A DNA stretch of 32,149 nt from Acidimicrobiales bacterium (lineage in GTDB: Bacteria > Actinomycetota > Acidimicrobiia > Acidimicrobiales > SHLQ01). The stretch is from NCBI GenBank assembly GCA_020629375.1, contig JAHDDK010000047.1, forward strand, positions 1 to 32,149, in the 5' to 3' direction. Under the pieces are notes generated by a model that was not told where the DNA came from, searched no databases, and saw only the letters and a list, made by a program, of their open reading frames with translations. Shown here one piece after another: positions 1 through 9,080 of this stretch. Positions within the stretch are counted from its first letter, which is position 1; each line of letters starts with the position of its first letter. A program made the translations under genes and the position numbers.

Positions 1-51
1 TCAGCCGCCTTCACCACGAAGACGACTGAACAACCTCAATGGGATCTACAG

Positions 52-249
52 CTAGTCAGGGAGCGTTGCGTCGTCGGATGCTTCGGGCTGTCGGCGGCTG
101 GTGTACCACAGCAACCCGGCAATGGCGATGCCGTTGAAGACGTACCAGTAGTCAAGGAAGGCGTGGTCCGAGAACGTCTTGGCGGCGAGCGAGCCCACGC
201 CGATCGTCCCACCGATGAGGATCATTGCTTGAGGCAACTTGTCCAGCAT
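52..249 (-). CDS. Small membrane protein, unknown function
   Basis: This 65-residue protein is read from ATG at 249 to a TAG at 52. Residues about 8-25 and 33-49 are hydrophobic and could form two short membrane segments, with an Arg-Arg after the second and an acidic C-terminal tail (EASDDATLPD). I do not recognise a family. It diverges from mrp, and a TAGCCT hexamer lies 6 bases before its ATG, which supports the start and suggests a leaderless transcript. The reading frame is not a shadow of any other gene. Confidence 0.6.
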   Translation of the reverse strand: MLDKLPQAMILIGGTIGVGSLAAKTFSDHAFLDYWYVFNGIAIAGLLWYTSRRQPEASDDATLPD

Positions 250-255
250 GTCGCG

Positions 256-261
256 AGGCTA
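256..261 (-). promoter_or_regulatory. Putative -10 box (TAGCCT) of the small membrane gene
   Basis: On the minus strand TAGCCT is followed by 6 bases (CGCGAC) and then the ATG at 249. This spacing puts the transcription start at or next to the start codon, as in actinobacterial leaderless genes. No convincing -35 box is visible. Confidence 0.4.
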
Positions 262-369
262 ACAAGCCCCGATCGAGTCAAGCGAAGGTCTGGGGTCCTC
301 GGGTGACCGTGGACCCAGGCGGTTGTCGACAAGTCGTCGAACAGCATCCTGTTCCCCATAGGTGATCGG

Positions 370-375
370 TAGCCT
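370..375 (+). promoter_or_regulatory. Putative -10 box (TAGCCT) of mrp
   Basis: TAGCCT is followed by 7 bases (CGGAGTC) and ATG at 383. The same hexamer at nearly the same spacing drives the divergent gene at 249, so the 133-bp gap 250-382 appears to hold two back-to-back promoters. The spacing favours the ATG at 383 over the GTG at 362, which would lie upstream of the -10 box. Confidence 0.45.
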
Positions 376-382
376 CGGAGTC

Positions 383-1483
383 ATGTCCATCACCGAAGAG
401 CAGGTCATCGACGCGCTGCGTCCGGTCGAGGATCCCGAGCTGTTTCGCAGCATCGTCGATCTCGGCCAGATCGCCCTCACGATCGCCGGTTGTCCGCTCC
501 GCAACGAGATCCAGACCCGGGTCTCCGACGCTATCGGTGCGCTCGGAGCCACGGCCTCGGTCGACTTCACCGTGATGAACGACGAAGAACGTGCTGCGGT
601 CCGCGAGCTCGTTCACGGCAACCCGGGCGCCACCGCCGGCAGTCAAGCCGCTCACGGTCACGCCGAAGGCCGGGCGATCCCGTTCGCCGACCCCGACAGC
701 CGCACCCGCGTGCTGCTCATTGCGTCGGGCAAGGGCGGTGTGGGCAAGAGCTCGGTCACCACCAACCTCGCCATCGCCCTCGGTCAGCGTGGCAAGTCGG
801 TCGCCCTCGTCGACGCAGATGTGTGGGGCTTCTCCATCCCGCGCATGCTCGGCATCCAACAAGCCCCCACCGTGATCGACGACATGTTGATCCCACCGGA
901 GACCCACGGCGTGCGAGCCATCTCGATGGGCTTCTTCGCCGAAGAAGACCAGCCGGTCATCTGGCGTGGCCCGATGCTCCACAAGGCGCTCGAGCAGTTC
1001 CTCACCGACGTCTACTGGAACGACCCCGACTACCTCCTCATCGACCTCCCACCCGGCACCGGTGACATCTCGCTCTCGCTCGCCCAGTTCCTCCCGCGCA
1101 GCGAGCTGTACGTCGTGACCACACCGCAGCCCGCCGCCCAACGGGTCGCCCAGCGTGCGGCGTTTATGGCCGAGAAGGTCAACCTCAACGTGCACGGCGT
1201 GATCGAGAACATGAGCTGGTTCACCGGCGACGACGGCAAGAAGTACTACCTCTTCGGCGCTGGTGGCGGCCAAGAGCTCGCCGACCGCCTCGACGTGCCG
1301 CTCGTCGGCAACGTGCCGCTCATTCCCGAGCTGCGCGAAGGCTCCGACGCAGGCAAGCCCATTGCGGCGATGGCCCCCGAGTCCGAAGCCGGTCAGGTTT
1401 TTGCCGCCATGGCCGAGAAGATCGACGTGGAGATGGCGCCCAAGAAGCGCTACACCTCCAAACTCAACCTCCTGAATGGATGA
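383..1483 (+). CDS. mrp: Mrp/ApbC-family P-loop ATPase (Fe-S cluster carrier family)
   Basis: The product has 366 residues. An N-terminal MIP18/DUF59 domain (about 1-85, with ALRPVEDPEL) is followed by a MinD/Mrp-type ATPase with a deviant Walker A motif GKGGVGKSS, a DADVWG switch and DLPPGTGD. Family members bind and hand over Fe-S clusters in the cytoplasm. The cluster-binding CxxC usually found after the ENMS motif is missing: the stretch reads ENMSWFTGDDGKKYYLFG. Some actinobacterial Mrp proteins also lack it, from memory. The start at 383 is chosen because it begins MSITEEQV and sits 7 bases behind a -10 box. The gene is followed after 13 bases by DUF3107, so co-transcription is likely. 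Family identity is secure; the Fe-S carrier role is less so. Confidence 0.9.
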   Translation: MSITEEQVIDALRPVEDPELFRSIVDLGQIALTIAGCPLRNEIQTRVSDAIGALGATASVDFTVMNDEERAAVRELVHGNPGATAGSQAAHGHAEGRAIPFADPDSRTRVLLIASGKGGVGKSSVTTNLAIALGQRGKSVALVDADVWGFSIPRMLGIQQAPTVIDDMLIPPETHGVRAISMGFFAEEDQPVIWRGPMLHKALEQFLTDVYWNDPDYLLIDLPPGTGDISLSLAQFLPRSELYVVTTPQPAAQRVAQRAAFMAEKVNLNVHGVIENMSWFTGDDGKKYYLFGAGGGQELADRLDVPLVGNVPLIPELREGSDAGKPIAAMAPESEAGQVFAAMAEKIDVEMAPKKRYTSKLNLLNG

Positions 1484-1496
1484 ACGGAGAAGCGTG

Positions 1497-1727
1497 ATGG
1501 ATGTTCGTATCGGTGTGACCTACACCCCCAAAGAAGTCGCCCTCGAAATGGCCGACGACATCGACGTCGCCACCGTTCAGGCTGCGGTCGAGGCCGCCCT
1601 GACCGGCGAACAAGCGGTGCTCTGGCTCGAAGATCGCAAGGGAAACCGCGTCGCCGTGCCATCCGACAAGATCAGCTACGTCGAGATCGGCAGCGACGAC
1701 GCCAACCGTCCGATCGGCTTCGGCTGA
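1497..1727 (+). CDS. DUF3107 family small protein
   Basis: The 76-residue product begins MDVRIGVTYTPKE and has the compact beta-alpha-beta pattern of the actinobacterial DUF3107 family, which includes the mycobacterial protein TB9.4. Its function is not established. The ATG at 1497 is preceded by GGAG at 1486-1489, a good ribosome-binding site; an upstream in-frame ATG at 1476 would overlap the end of mrp and has no such site. Its place between mrp and the ArsA-like pair suggests a shared transcript. Confidence 0.85.
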   Translation: MDVRIGVTYTPKEVALEMADDIDVATVQAAVEAALTGEQAVLWLEDRKGNRVAVPSDKISYVEIGSDDANRPIGFG

Positions 1728-1770
1728 GCCACGACGGCCCATAACCCACCTCGTTCGACCTGACGACGAC

Positions 1771-2685
1771 GTGACCCTGCTCGACCGCCGGCTCCTGTTC
1801 ATCGGGGGCAAGGGCGGTACCGGCAAGTCCACCATCGCTGCAGCCACTGCCTCGTTGGCGGCCTCGACGGGCAAGAACGTGCTGCTCATTTCGGCCGACG
1901 GCAGCCCCGGCGCCGCCGGGATGTTCGGCGTGCGCCCGGTCTTCGACGCGACCGAAGTCGAGGTCGGCCTACACGTCCTGCAGATCGAACGGACCGCCTC
2001 ACTCGACGAGTTCGTCCGAGTTCAGCTCGGCCCGCTCGGCGCTGTTGCGGGACCCGTGGCGGGAGCGTTCTCCTTCGTTGCCGACGCGGCCCCCGGCGTT
2101 GGCGAGCTGTTGCTGATCGGCAAGTGCACCCACGAGGCCCGCACCGGCGACTGGGACCTCGTGGTCGTCGACTCGGCCTCGAGCGGACACCTGCTCGGCG
2201 AGCTCGCCGCCCCCGCCAACGTTGCGGAGATTGCGCCGATCGGGCGCATCAATCGTGAGACCGGTTGGATGATCGACATGCTCGGCGACGCCGATTTCAC
2301 GGGCATCGTCAACGTGACGCTCGCCGAAGAGGTCCCGGTGGCCGAAACGCTCGACTTCGTCGATGCGCTGCACGCCACGACGCCAGCCCGGCTGGCGTCG
2401 GTCGTGGTCAATCGCACCCGGCCCCAGCTCTATGCCCGGTCCAAGCGTGCCGAAGTCGACGCCCTGCTGACGGAGCGCCCGGCCAAACTCACTCACGGCG
2501 CCGACGGCCTACTCGACGCGGTCGAAATCGGCCTGGCCCGCGCCGACATTGCCTCGGCGATCGACCGCCAACTCCGTCAATCGCTGCCCACCGGCGTAGA
2601 CATCCTGCACGTCCCCGAACTCGGCGTCGTCGATGACATCGTCGACACGGTTCGCCACGCGATCGCCGACGAGCTCCCGATATGA
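1771..2685 (+). CDS. ArsA/Get3-like ATPase, first of a tandem pair
   Basis: The 304-residue protein starts at GTG 1771 and opens with a deviant Walker A motif, GGKGGTGKST, in the SIMIBI class of P-loop ATPases. VVVDSASSGH stands where ArsA relatives have a DTAPTGH-type switch II, so the switch is altered here. No cysteine metal site for arsenite is visible, so an arsenite role is unlikely. The two-gene arrangement resembles the mycobacterial Rv3679-Rv3680 pair of anion-transporter ATPase homologues, where the two subunits are thought to work together. It overlaps the next gene by ATGA, indicating translational coupling. The function here is inferred only from that similarity. Confidence 0.82.
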   Translation: MTLLDRRLLFIGGKGGTGKSTIAAATASLAASTGKNVLLISADGSPGAAGMFGVRPVFDATEVEVGLHVLQIERTASLDEFVRVQLGPLGAVAGPVAGAFSFVADAAPGVGELLLIGKCTHEARTGDWDLVVVDSASSGHLLGELAAPANVAEIAPIGRINRETGWMIDMLGDADFTGIVNVTLAEEVPVAETLDFVDALHATTPARLASVVVNRTRPQLYARSKRAEVDALLTERPAKLTHGADGLLDAVEIGLARADIASAIDRQLRQSLPTGVDILHVPELGVVDDIVDTVRHAIADELPI

Positions 2686-3842
2686 ATGCCGCCAAACCCA
2701 AGGGCACCAAACCTGCTGGCACCACACCCACGGGCAGCGCTGAGCCTGGCGCAGGAGTCCACGACCTCGCCGATCTCGTTGCGCGCAACGAGATCATCGT
2801 GGTCGCCGGAGCTGGGGGAGTGGGCAAGACCACCGTGTCGGCCGCACTCGGGCTCGCCGCCGCCGAGCGGGTCGAGGGTGACACGTTGGTCCTCACGATC
2901 GACCCGGCGCGCCGGCTCGCCACGGCCCTCGGCGTCGACATCGACGGCAATGACCCTGTCCAGGTCCGTGGCGGCCTGCATGCCGCCATGCTCGACCCGG
3001 GGCCCGCCTGGGACGATCTCGTCGCCGCGGTCACGACCGCCGAGGCCGCCGAACGCGTGCATGCCAATCCCGTGTACCGCCGTATCGCCGACACCTTCGT
3101 GCACGGCAACGACTACGCCGCGCTCGGATGGCTCGCCGACGCCATCGACGACGACCGTTGGGGACTCATCATCGTCGACACACCACCCTCGCAGAACGCG
3201 CTCGACTTTTTCGATGCCCCGGCACGCGTCGAGTCGTTCTTCACCAGTCCGTTGCTGGGCTGGCTCACCGGCACCGGGGGAGGATCGGTGGTCGGCACCG
3301 CCGCCTCGAAGACGTTCGCCACGTTCGCCGATCGACTGTTGGGCGCCGAGTTCTTCGGCGACATCGTCGAGTTCTTCCAGCTGATGCAACCCGTCGTGCC
3401 CGGTATGGTCGACCGTACGGCTGCGGTGGCCGACCGCCTCGCCGCCGACAGCTCGGCGTTCGTTGCCGTGACCGCTGCAACGAACGAAGTCCTCGACCGC
3501 ATGCAGACGCTGTCCGCCGAGCTCGGCGAACGCGAACTCCGATTCGACGGGGTCGTCGTCAACGGGGTCGAACCCGACGTATTCGCCGACGCCAAGGTCA
3601 TCGACGTTGCCCAACGCATCACTGGCCAGTCCTCGACATCGTCACCGTTCAACGCCACCCACACCGCATTGCTCGCACCCGGCGCCGACTACGTGGCCGA
3701 ACGCGCCACCGTCGCTCGAGCCCAACGAGCACTGATCGACGACATCCCCGCCCAACGGGTCGTCACCGTGCCCCGGCTCCTCGACGCCCCGACCACCGTC
3801 GACGCGCTCGAAGAACTCGGCCGAACTCTGCTCGGCGAATAG
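2682..3842 (+). CDS. ArsA/Get3-like ATPase, second of a tandem pair
   Basis: This 386-residue ATPase shares its first four bases with the stop of the preceding gene. After a Lys/Pro/Thr-rich start (about 1-28) comes VVAGAGGVGKTTVSAALG, a Walker A motif, then TIDPARRLATALG and IIVDTPPSQNALDFFDAP, the switch II region typical of the Rv3680-like group. A stretch near 180-230 (FTSPLLGWLTGTGGG to FFQLMQP) is moderately hydrophobic and may be the client-binding or lid region. It probably forms a complex with its neighbour. The substrate is unknown. Confidence 0.82.
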   Translation: MNAAKPKGTKPAGTTPTGSAEPGAGVHDLADLVARNEIIVVAGAGGVGKTTVSAALGLAAAERVEGDTLVLTIDPARRLATALGVDIDGNDPVQVRGGLHAAMLDPGPAWDDLVAAVTTAEAAERVHANPVYRRIADTFVHGNDYAALGWLADAIDDDRWGLIIVDTPPSQNALDFFDAPARVESFFTSPLLGWLTGTGGGSVVGTAASKTFATFADRLLGAEFFGDIVEFFQLMQPVVPGMVDRTAAVADRLAADSSAFVAVTAATNEVLDRMQTLSAELGERELRFDGVVVNGVEPDVFADAKVIDVAQRITGQSSTSSPFNATHTALLAPGADYVAERATVARAQRALIDDIPAQRVVTVPRLLDAPTTVDALEELGRTLLGE

Positions 3843-3852
3843 GGTCCACGCC

Positions 3853-5388
3853 ATGGCTTCGCCCGTCGAACTCGCACGCCACGTCGCCGGCTTCGACTCC
3901 GACGGTGTTCGCCACATGCAGCGGTTGTTTCGCACGTGGAGCCTCATCGCCGACCTCGCTCTCGCCGACGTGCTGTTGCTCGCCCCGGTGGCCTCGCCCA
4001 ACGTCGACTCCGACGATCCGCCCTTCATCGTCCTCGCCAACGTCCGCCCATCGACGTCACCCACGCTCTACACCCACGACCCGATCGGCGACCGCCACCG
4101 CCCCGACAACCGCCCCCTCGTCGCCGACGCCTGGCGCAACGAAGAGCTCGTGCAAGGTCGAGTCGCGTTCGGCCCACACTTTCCCGAAGGCGAAGCCGAC
4201 ATCTTGGCCGCCCCGTTCTGGTTCGAGGGCCACAAGCTCGGCGTCGTCTTGCGCGAGCGCAAAGTCACTCAGCGTCAACAGATCCAGCTCGAAACCACCT
4301 ACAACGCCCTCGCCGATCGGCTCCTGCAGATGGTGAGCGACGGCATCTTTCCGTTTGTCGGATCCGGCGACCCGCAGTATGGCGCGCCCCGCGTCGGCGA
4401 TGGTGTGCTCGTGCTCGACGCCGACCGGCGCGTCACCTTTCAATCGCCAAACGCGGTCTCGGCCCTGCACCGTCTCGGCATCCACCGCAGCCCCGCAGGA
4501 CAGCGTCTCGCCGACATCGGCCTCGACGACTCGTTCGTGCGCAGTGCATTCGCCCTCTGCAAAGGGGTCACCCAAGAGCTCGAACGCGGCGATGAAGTGA
4601 CCGTTACCTCCCGATGTATCCCGCTGCTCGAGAAGGGAGTGGTCGATGGTGCCTTCGTGTTGGTGCGCGACATCTCCGAGCTCAAGCGGCGTGACCGCCT
4701 GCTGCTCTCCAAGGACGCAACGATTCGAGAGATTCATCATCGGGTGAAGAACAACCTCCAGACCATCTCGTCGCTGCTCCGCCTCCAAGCTCGCCGCGTC
4801 GAGAGCGAAGAGGGACGAGCCGCACTCGACGAGTCGGTTCGTCGGATCGCGGCGATCGCGATCGTGCACGAGACCCTTGCCAACGACGCTGCCGAAGATG
4901 CTTCGGGCGACGACGCCCCGTTCCTCGATGTTGCCAAACCTCTCGTCCGCATGATCGAGGAGGGTCTGGGATCGCGCGACGATCCGATCCGTTTCGAAAT
5001 CACCGGCGATGCCGGACGTCTCCCGCTGATTCGGTCGATCCCGCTCGCCGTCGTGCTCACCGAACTGATCCAAAACGTTGTCGATCACGCCTTCCCCGAC
5101 CACGTCCACCCCGACGGAGGACGGCGAGTCCGCGTCGACTTCGACACCGACGATCACGAGCTCCGGGTCTCGGTGTCCGACAACGGTCAGGGCCCGCCAG
5201 AAGGGTTCGACTTCGCCGAAGCACGTGGCCTCGGTCTCACCCTCGTCAACACGTTCGTCACGACCGAACTGTCTGGCTCGATCACCATGACCGACGGCGA
5301 CGGCACCGACGAACTCCCCGGTACGACCACCCAACTCTCGTTCCCTCGCACTTGGGAGGATCGCGTGGTCGGCCCTGCCCTCGATTGA
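3853..5388 (+). CDS. pdtaS: PdtaS-like sensor histidine kinase (HisKA_2 type)
   Basis: The 511-residue cytoplasmic kinase has an N-terminal GAF-like region (about 20-160), a PAS domain (about 170-280), a HisKA_2 dimerisation and phosphoacceptor segment with EIHHRVKNNLQT (His295 or His296) and a HATPase domain (about 380-500) with ELIQNVVDHAF, DNGQG and GLGLTLV. Length and domain order match mycobacterial PdtaS (about 500 residues), which phosphorylates the ANTAR-domain RNA-binding regulator PdtaR. No membrane segment is visible, so it should sense a cytoplasmic signal. It starts 10 bases after the ATPase pair and probably belongs to the same transcript. No PdtaR-like response regulator lies in this window. 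Confidence 0.85.
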   Translation: MASPVELARHVAGFDSDGVRHMQRLFRTWSLIADLALADVLLLAPVASPNVDSDDPPFIVLANVRPSTSPTLYTHDPIGDRHRPDNRPLVADAWRNEELVQGRVAFGPHFPEGEADILAAPFWFEGHKLGVVLRERKVTQRQQIQLETTYNALADRLLQMVSDGIFPFVGSGDPQYGAPRVGDGVLVLDADRRVTFQSPNAVSALHRLGIHRSPAGQRLADIGLDDSFVRSAFALCKGVTQELERGDEVTVTSRCIPLLEKGVVDGAFVLVRDISELKRRDRLLLSKDATIREIHHRVKNNLQTISSLLRLQARRVESEEGRAALDESVRRIAAIAIVHETLANDAAEDASGDDAPFLDVAKPLVRMIEEGLGSRDDPIRFEITGDAGRLPLIRSIPLAVVLTELIQNVVDHAFPDHVHPDGGRRVRVDFDTDDHELRVSVSDNGQGPPEGFDFAEARGLGLTLVNTFVTTELSGSITMTDGDGTDELPGTTTQLSFPRTWEDRVVGPALD

Positions 5389-5533
5389 CGTGGGGTCAGG
5401 CACGCATCAATAACAACTTCGCGGCGAGTCGGTCACCCGCCAGCGACTGGGCTCAAGCCGAAGCGACTCGTTGACGATGCTGCGGTACCGTCCCTGTCGG
5501 CGTGGGTGCCGATCAGATCTCGAGGATTCGTCC

Positions 5534-7222
5534 GTGACATCAACCCGAACCCGTATTGCTCGTTTCGTCGCGTTCGCCGTGGTGGCCTCGCTCATGGCAG
5601 CCGCCAGCCCAGCCGTCGGGGCTCAGACCCAGCCGCTTCCTCCGAAGGTCTCGCACAAAGTCATCGCCGAAGCCGAGGACTATGCCTCGTTGGCTCTCGC
5701 CAATCCGTGGGAGATGTCGGCGGAGGTCGACCTGCCGATCATTGATGGCCTCAACCACAAGGGCTTCACCAACGTTCGGTTCGAACAGGGACGATGGAAG
5801 GGCACCGCAGAGCCCCAGGCCTATATCCGGCCGATCCAGTCGTGGAACGCAATCCCCAACGGGCGTGACGGTCAGACCACCCCGATCGACGCCGATCACT
5901 ACACCCACTTCTCGATCCGGATGCGCATGACTGGCGCACCGAGCACGGCCGCCCAGGTCAGCTGGTACGACTGTGGGCAACTGCTCCAGGAGTGCCGCGG
6001 CGCAATGGGCTTCCGGGTCAACGAAGGCTGGCATACCTATGTGATGCGCCTGGAGAACGATCCGACCAAGGGTCCCGTCGAGTGGGCTGGCGAAATCCGC
6101 GGCCTCGTCGTCACGCCAACGGCCCGCGGCGGCGATATCGAGATCGACTTCATCCGTCTCTACAAGCCGGAGACGAGCGGCGTCCGTGTCCTTCCACGCG
6201 AATGGTCACCAGGCACGACCTTGTACTGGGACCGAGACCGTCTGCCGTCCAACAACACTCCGGACAACCCCTCGTGGGGCGTGCTGTCCGAGACCGGCGA
6301 CGCCGTCCGCTTCGACACGGACTCGATGGCGGCCGGCTGGTACTTCGTCTACACCGTCGACGCCGACGGCGTCCGTTCCAAGGTCCGCCGGATCATCGTC
6401 AATCGGCGTCCTCGCCCCCAAGTCATCCAACCCGACGCGCTCGGTGGGGCCTCGTACGACGAGCTGATCCGCGGCGATGCCTGGGACTACACCACCGCAT
6501 CCGACGTGGACCTCACCCGCAACATGAGTTGGACACTGTCCGACGGGATGCTCGTCGGAACAAACACGAGTCCGGACCTCTCCGACTCCGGTTTCCGACT
6601 GCCCCTCGTCGCCAACCAACCGATCGACGGTTCTCGGTTCACCAACTTCAGTGCCCGCGTCTTCTACGAAGGCGGTTTCGGCCTGACCGCTGACTCGGGC
6701 GGCGGGATGAACGCCCGCCTCGTCTGGCGCACCACCGCCGGCGAAGTCCGGGTGAGCGATGACATCGTCGTCAGTCCCGGTTGGAACACGATCACGATCG
6801 ACCTCGACGGTCTCACCCCCAACGAGCTCGTTGAAGGCGGCGCACCTCGAGCCTGGGACGGCCAACAGATCGAACTCGTCCGCTTCGACCCACACGAAGA
6901 CGAAGGGGCGCGCCGGTTCTTCGTCGACTGGATCCGGATCGCCGAGAACGACAAACCCCGAACCGATGGCACGTTCCGGATCGTCTTCCGAGATGCCGGA
7001 TTCGAGAAGCTTTCTCGAGCCGTTGTGCGGCTCACCCGAAACGACGACGGCACGGGCGGTCAGATCATCGCCAACCGTTCGGTTCGCAAAGGCAAGAACG
7101 CGTTCAACTGGACGGTGCCGTCCAACCTGGTCGGCAGCGGCGAGTGGTATGTCACCGTCGAGATCACCGACTCGGTTGGCTCAACCACCACGGCGGTCTC
7201 CACCGGTTCGATCGATCTCTGA
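5534..7222 (+). CDS. Secreted protein with duplicated beta-sandwich and Ig-like modules
   Basis: The 562-residue product starts at GTG 5534, with GAGG about 9 bases upstream. Residues 1-30 are a signal peptide (TRTRIARF, a hydrophobic core, then an AVGA cleavage site). The mature part repeats one plan: a carbohydrate-binding-like beta-sandwich (about 45-211, ending IEIDFIRL) and an Ig-like domain (about 217-291), then a second sandwich (about 312-470, ending FFVDWIRI) and a second Ig/FlgD-like domain (about 480-560, with GEWYVTVEITDS). No catalytic motif is apparent. It may bind surface polysaccharide, but that is inference from fold. It sits convergent to the next gene with only a 21-bp gap. 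Confidence 0.8.
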   Translation: MTSTRTRIARFVAFAVVASLMAAASPAVGAQTQPLPPKVSHKVIAEAEDYASLALANPWEMSAEVDLPIIDGLNHKGFTNVRFEQGRWKGTAEPQAYIRPIQSWNAIPNGRDGQTTPIDADHYTHFSIRMRMTGAPSTAAQVSWYDCGQLLQECRGAMGFRVNEGWHTYVMRLENDPTKGPVEWAGEIRGLVVTPTARGGDIEIDFIRLYKPETSGVRVLPREWSPGTTLYWDRDRLPSNNTPDNPSWGVLSETGDAVRFDTDSMAAGWYFVYTVDADGVRSKVRRIIVNRRPRPQVIQPDALGGASYDELIRGDAWDYTTASDVDLTRNMSWTLSDGMLVGTNTSPDLSDSGFRLPLVANQPIDGSRFTNFSARVFYEGGFGLTADSGGGMNARLVWRTTAGEVRVSDDIVVSPGWNTITIDLDGLTPNELVEGGAPRAWDGQQIELVRFDPHEDEGARRFFVDWIRIAENDKPRTDGTFRIVFRDAGFEKLSRAVVRLTRNDDGTGGQIIANRSVRKGKNAFNWTVPSNLVGSGEWYVTVEITDSVGSTTTAVSTGSIDL

Positions 7223-7243
7223 TCCGCCAGGAGAACACGTTCG

Positions 7244-8683
7244 TCAGCCCATCAGCTGATCGGCCGGAGCGAAGTCGTCGGTCAGGACCTGTGCCCCGTC
7301 GAGGCGCGCAGCGACCTCGTCCGGTGCGAGCTGCCGGCCGTCCTCGGCGTCGATCATCGGAGAGATCGGTGACGAGCCAGCGAGCACGATCTGGTTGACT
7401 CGGCCGGCATCGGTCCCATTCGACGGTTCGATCAGACCGACCCAGTCGAAGACCTCGCTGACCGTTGCGGCCTCGGCATTGACGAACGCGTTCGGCGAGC
7501 GATCGATCACGTTCATCGCGAACACGCCGTCGGGCCGAAGCGCCCGTCGCAGTTCGGTCATGACTTCGAGCGTCGTCAGATGCCAGGGCACCGCGTCGCC
7601 TCCGAAGGCATCGCCGATCACCAGGTCGTACCCGTTGGTGTCGAGACCGGGGAGATGGAGCCGGGCATCGCCCGTCAAGATCTCCATCGCTCCCGCATCA
7701 TCGAGCCCGAGTTCGTCTCGCGCGATGTCGACGAGTTCGGTGTCGAGCTCGAGCACCGTGTGGGTTGATCCCGGCCGGGTCGCCGTCAACCAGCGGGGCA
7801 TCGAGAAGCCGCCACCGCCGACGTGCAGCACGTCGATTGGCCCGTCGGGCAACGTGTCGGATGCAGCGGCGAGAAGGCGCACGTACCGGATCTCGAGGTG
7901 GGTTGGGTCGTCGAGATCCACATGGGCGTGGCGAAGCCGATCGAGCAGCAGACTCCGGCCACCCGGACGATCGTCGTCGGCGACGATCCGAACGCAGTGG
8001 TATTCGGTTTCGTGATCGCACGGTGATCCCATGCCGATCCCGATCATGGCCGCAACGATCACCACGGCCATCTCGGCCACGTCCGGGCGTCGACCGCCCC
8101 GAATCGTCAGAACTACTCCGGCGAGGGCGAGGAGAACGCCGACCCCGATGATGAGTGCCCGGACGGGGAACCAGGCAAGCAGGGCGAACCCGGTTCCGAA
8201 GGTGCCAATCAATGCACCCGCGGTGCCCGCAGCCGACAGATCGCCCACGACCGAACCCGAATCATCGAGATCCTCCAACCGCAGCTTGGTGACCATCGGG
8301 GCGATCGAGCTGAGCACCGCCGCAGGGGCGAAGAAGGCGGCCGCCGTGAGCACCACGATGCCGACGGGTCCCGGACCGGTCGACGGGCCGAGCGACACGA
8401 CGATCGGCACCGACAAGATCGTCAGCCCACCGCCGATCACCAAGGCGCGGCCGATCAGCGGGGCGGGGTCCTGTCGATCGGCGAGCCGACCACCGACCGA
8501 GGCCCCGAGGGCGATCCCTGCGAGGATGGTGCCGATGATTCCGGTGAATGCGTCGATCGACACGCCGATGTAGGGCGCCATCAACCGCCCGGCCGCGATC
8601 TCGATCACGAGGACGAGCCCCGACGTCACGAAGACGAGCAGATGCGCCGGAACACGATTCACTCGCCCGAGTATGCCTGTCAC
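7244..8683 (-). CDS. Membrane-fused spermidine-synthase-like protein
   Basis: This 479-residue protein starts at GTG 8683, with GAAGG 5 bases upstream. A longer in-frame start at 8932 would overlap yraN. About seven hydrophobic segments (residues 1-225) form a transporter-like N-terminal half. The C-terminal half is a Rossmann methyltransferase-like domain with the SAM or decarboxy-SAM site [13 protein letters not shown] (about 285), [16 protein letters not shown] and [19 protein letters not shown]. This is the fused MFS/spermidine synthase architecture common in actinobacteria. Canonical polyamine-synthase activity is uncertain for such fusions. The spacer to divergent yraN is only 24 bp. 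Confidence 0.85.
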   Translation of the reverse strand: MTGILGRVNRVPAHLLVFVTSGLVLVIEIAAGRLMAPYIGVSIDAFTGIIGTILAGIALGASVGGRLADRQDPAPLIGRALVIGGGLTILSVPIVVSLGPSTGPGPVGIVVLTAAAFFAPAAVLSSIAPMVTKLRLEDLDDSGSVVGDLSAAGTAGALIGTFGTGFALLAWFPVRALIIGVGVLLALAGVVLTIRGGRRPDVAEMAVVIVAAMIGIGMGSPCDHETEYHCVRIVADDDRPGGRSLLLDRLRHAHVDLDDPTHLEIRYVRLLAAASDTLPDGPIDVLHVGGGGFSMPRWLTATRPGSTHTVLELDTELVDIARDELGLDDAGAMEILTGDARLHLPGLDTNGYDLVIGDAFGGDAVPWHLTTLEVMTELRRALRPDGVFAMNVIDRSPNAFVNAEAATVSEVFDWVGLIEPSNGTDAGRVNQIVLAGSSPISPMIDAEDGRQLAPDEVAARLDGAQVLTDDFAPADQLMG

Positions 8684-8693
8684 AGGACCTTCG

Positions 8694-8699
8694 TAATGT
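8694..8699 (+). promoter_or_regulatory. Putative -10 box (TAATGT) of yraN
   Basis: TAATGT is followed by 8 bases and ATG 8708, consistent with a leaderless or near-leaderless transcript. It lies inside the 24-bp divergent spacer, so yraN and the spermidine-synthase-like gene must have overlapping promoter elements. Confidence 0.35.
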
Positions 8700-8707
8700 G
8701 CCGAACC

Positions 8708-9052
8708 ATGACACAGACCAGACAACGGCTCGGCCGACAGGGCGAATATCTCGCCTCGCGATGGTACGAACAGCGAGGGTGGGTCGTTCTTGATCAGAAC
8801 TGGCGCGCCGGCCGAGGCGAACTCGACCTCATCGTTGCCCGCGGCCGCACGGTCGTGTTCGTCGAGGTGAAGACCCGCAGCTCTCGTCGGTGGGGTAGTC
8901 CGGCCGAAGCGGTCAATTGGGAGAAGCAGCAACGCATCCGCCGGCTTGCGGCGGCGTGGCTCCGGGAGAACGGCAAGAAGTCGATCGAGGTCCGATTCGA
9001 TGTCGTCGCGGTTGTCGGTCGGGAGATCGAGGTCTTCGAATCCGCGTTCTGA
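8708..9052 (+). CDS. yraN: YraN/UPF0102 family nuclease-like protein
   Basis: The 114-residue protein shows the UPF0102 pattern: [19 protein letters not shown] near the N-terminus, then [14 protein letters not shown] and [11 protein letters not shown]. The spaced GELDLI and VEVKTR carry the D...ExK residues of a restriction-endonuclease-like fold. The family is widespread but poorly characterised. The ATG at 8708 is chosen because family members start just before the RLGRQGE motif. It diverges from the membrane-fused synthase gene, and nothing nearby suggests an operon partner. It is often found near comM and dprA in actinobacteria; here those genes lie 2.6 kb downstream with three other genes between. 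Confidence 0.9.
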   Translation: MTQTRQRLGRQGEYLASRWYEQRGWVVLDQNWRAGRGELDLIVARGRTVVFVEVKTRSSRRWGSPAEAVNWEKQQRIRRLAAAWLRENGKKSIEVRFDVVAVVGREIEVFESAF

Positions 9053-9080
9053 CCGCTGTTGCCGATGCGGCTACGCGGGT

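Noticed and set aside
1..51. A gene fragment at the left edge
   Set aside because: The short stretch contains stops in the tested minus frame and no recognisable coding pattern; too short to call.
4057..5403. A 448-codon minus-strand frame over the kinase gene
   Set aside because: The kinase motifs on the plus strand explain the sequence; the antisense product looks like codon-bias noise.
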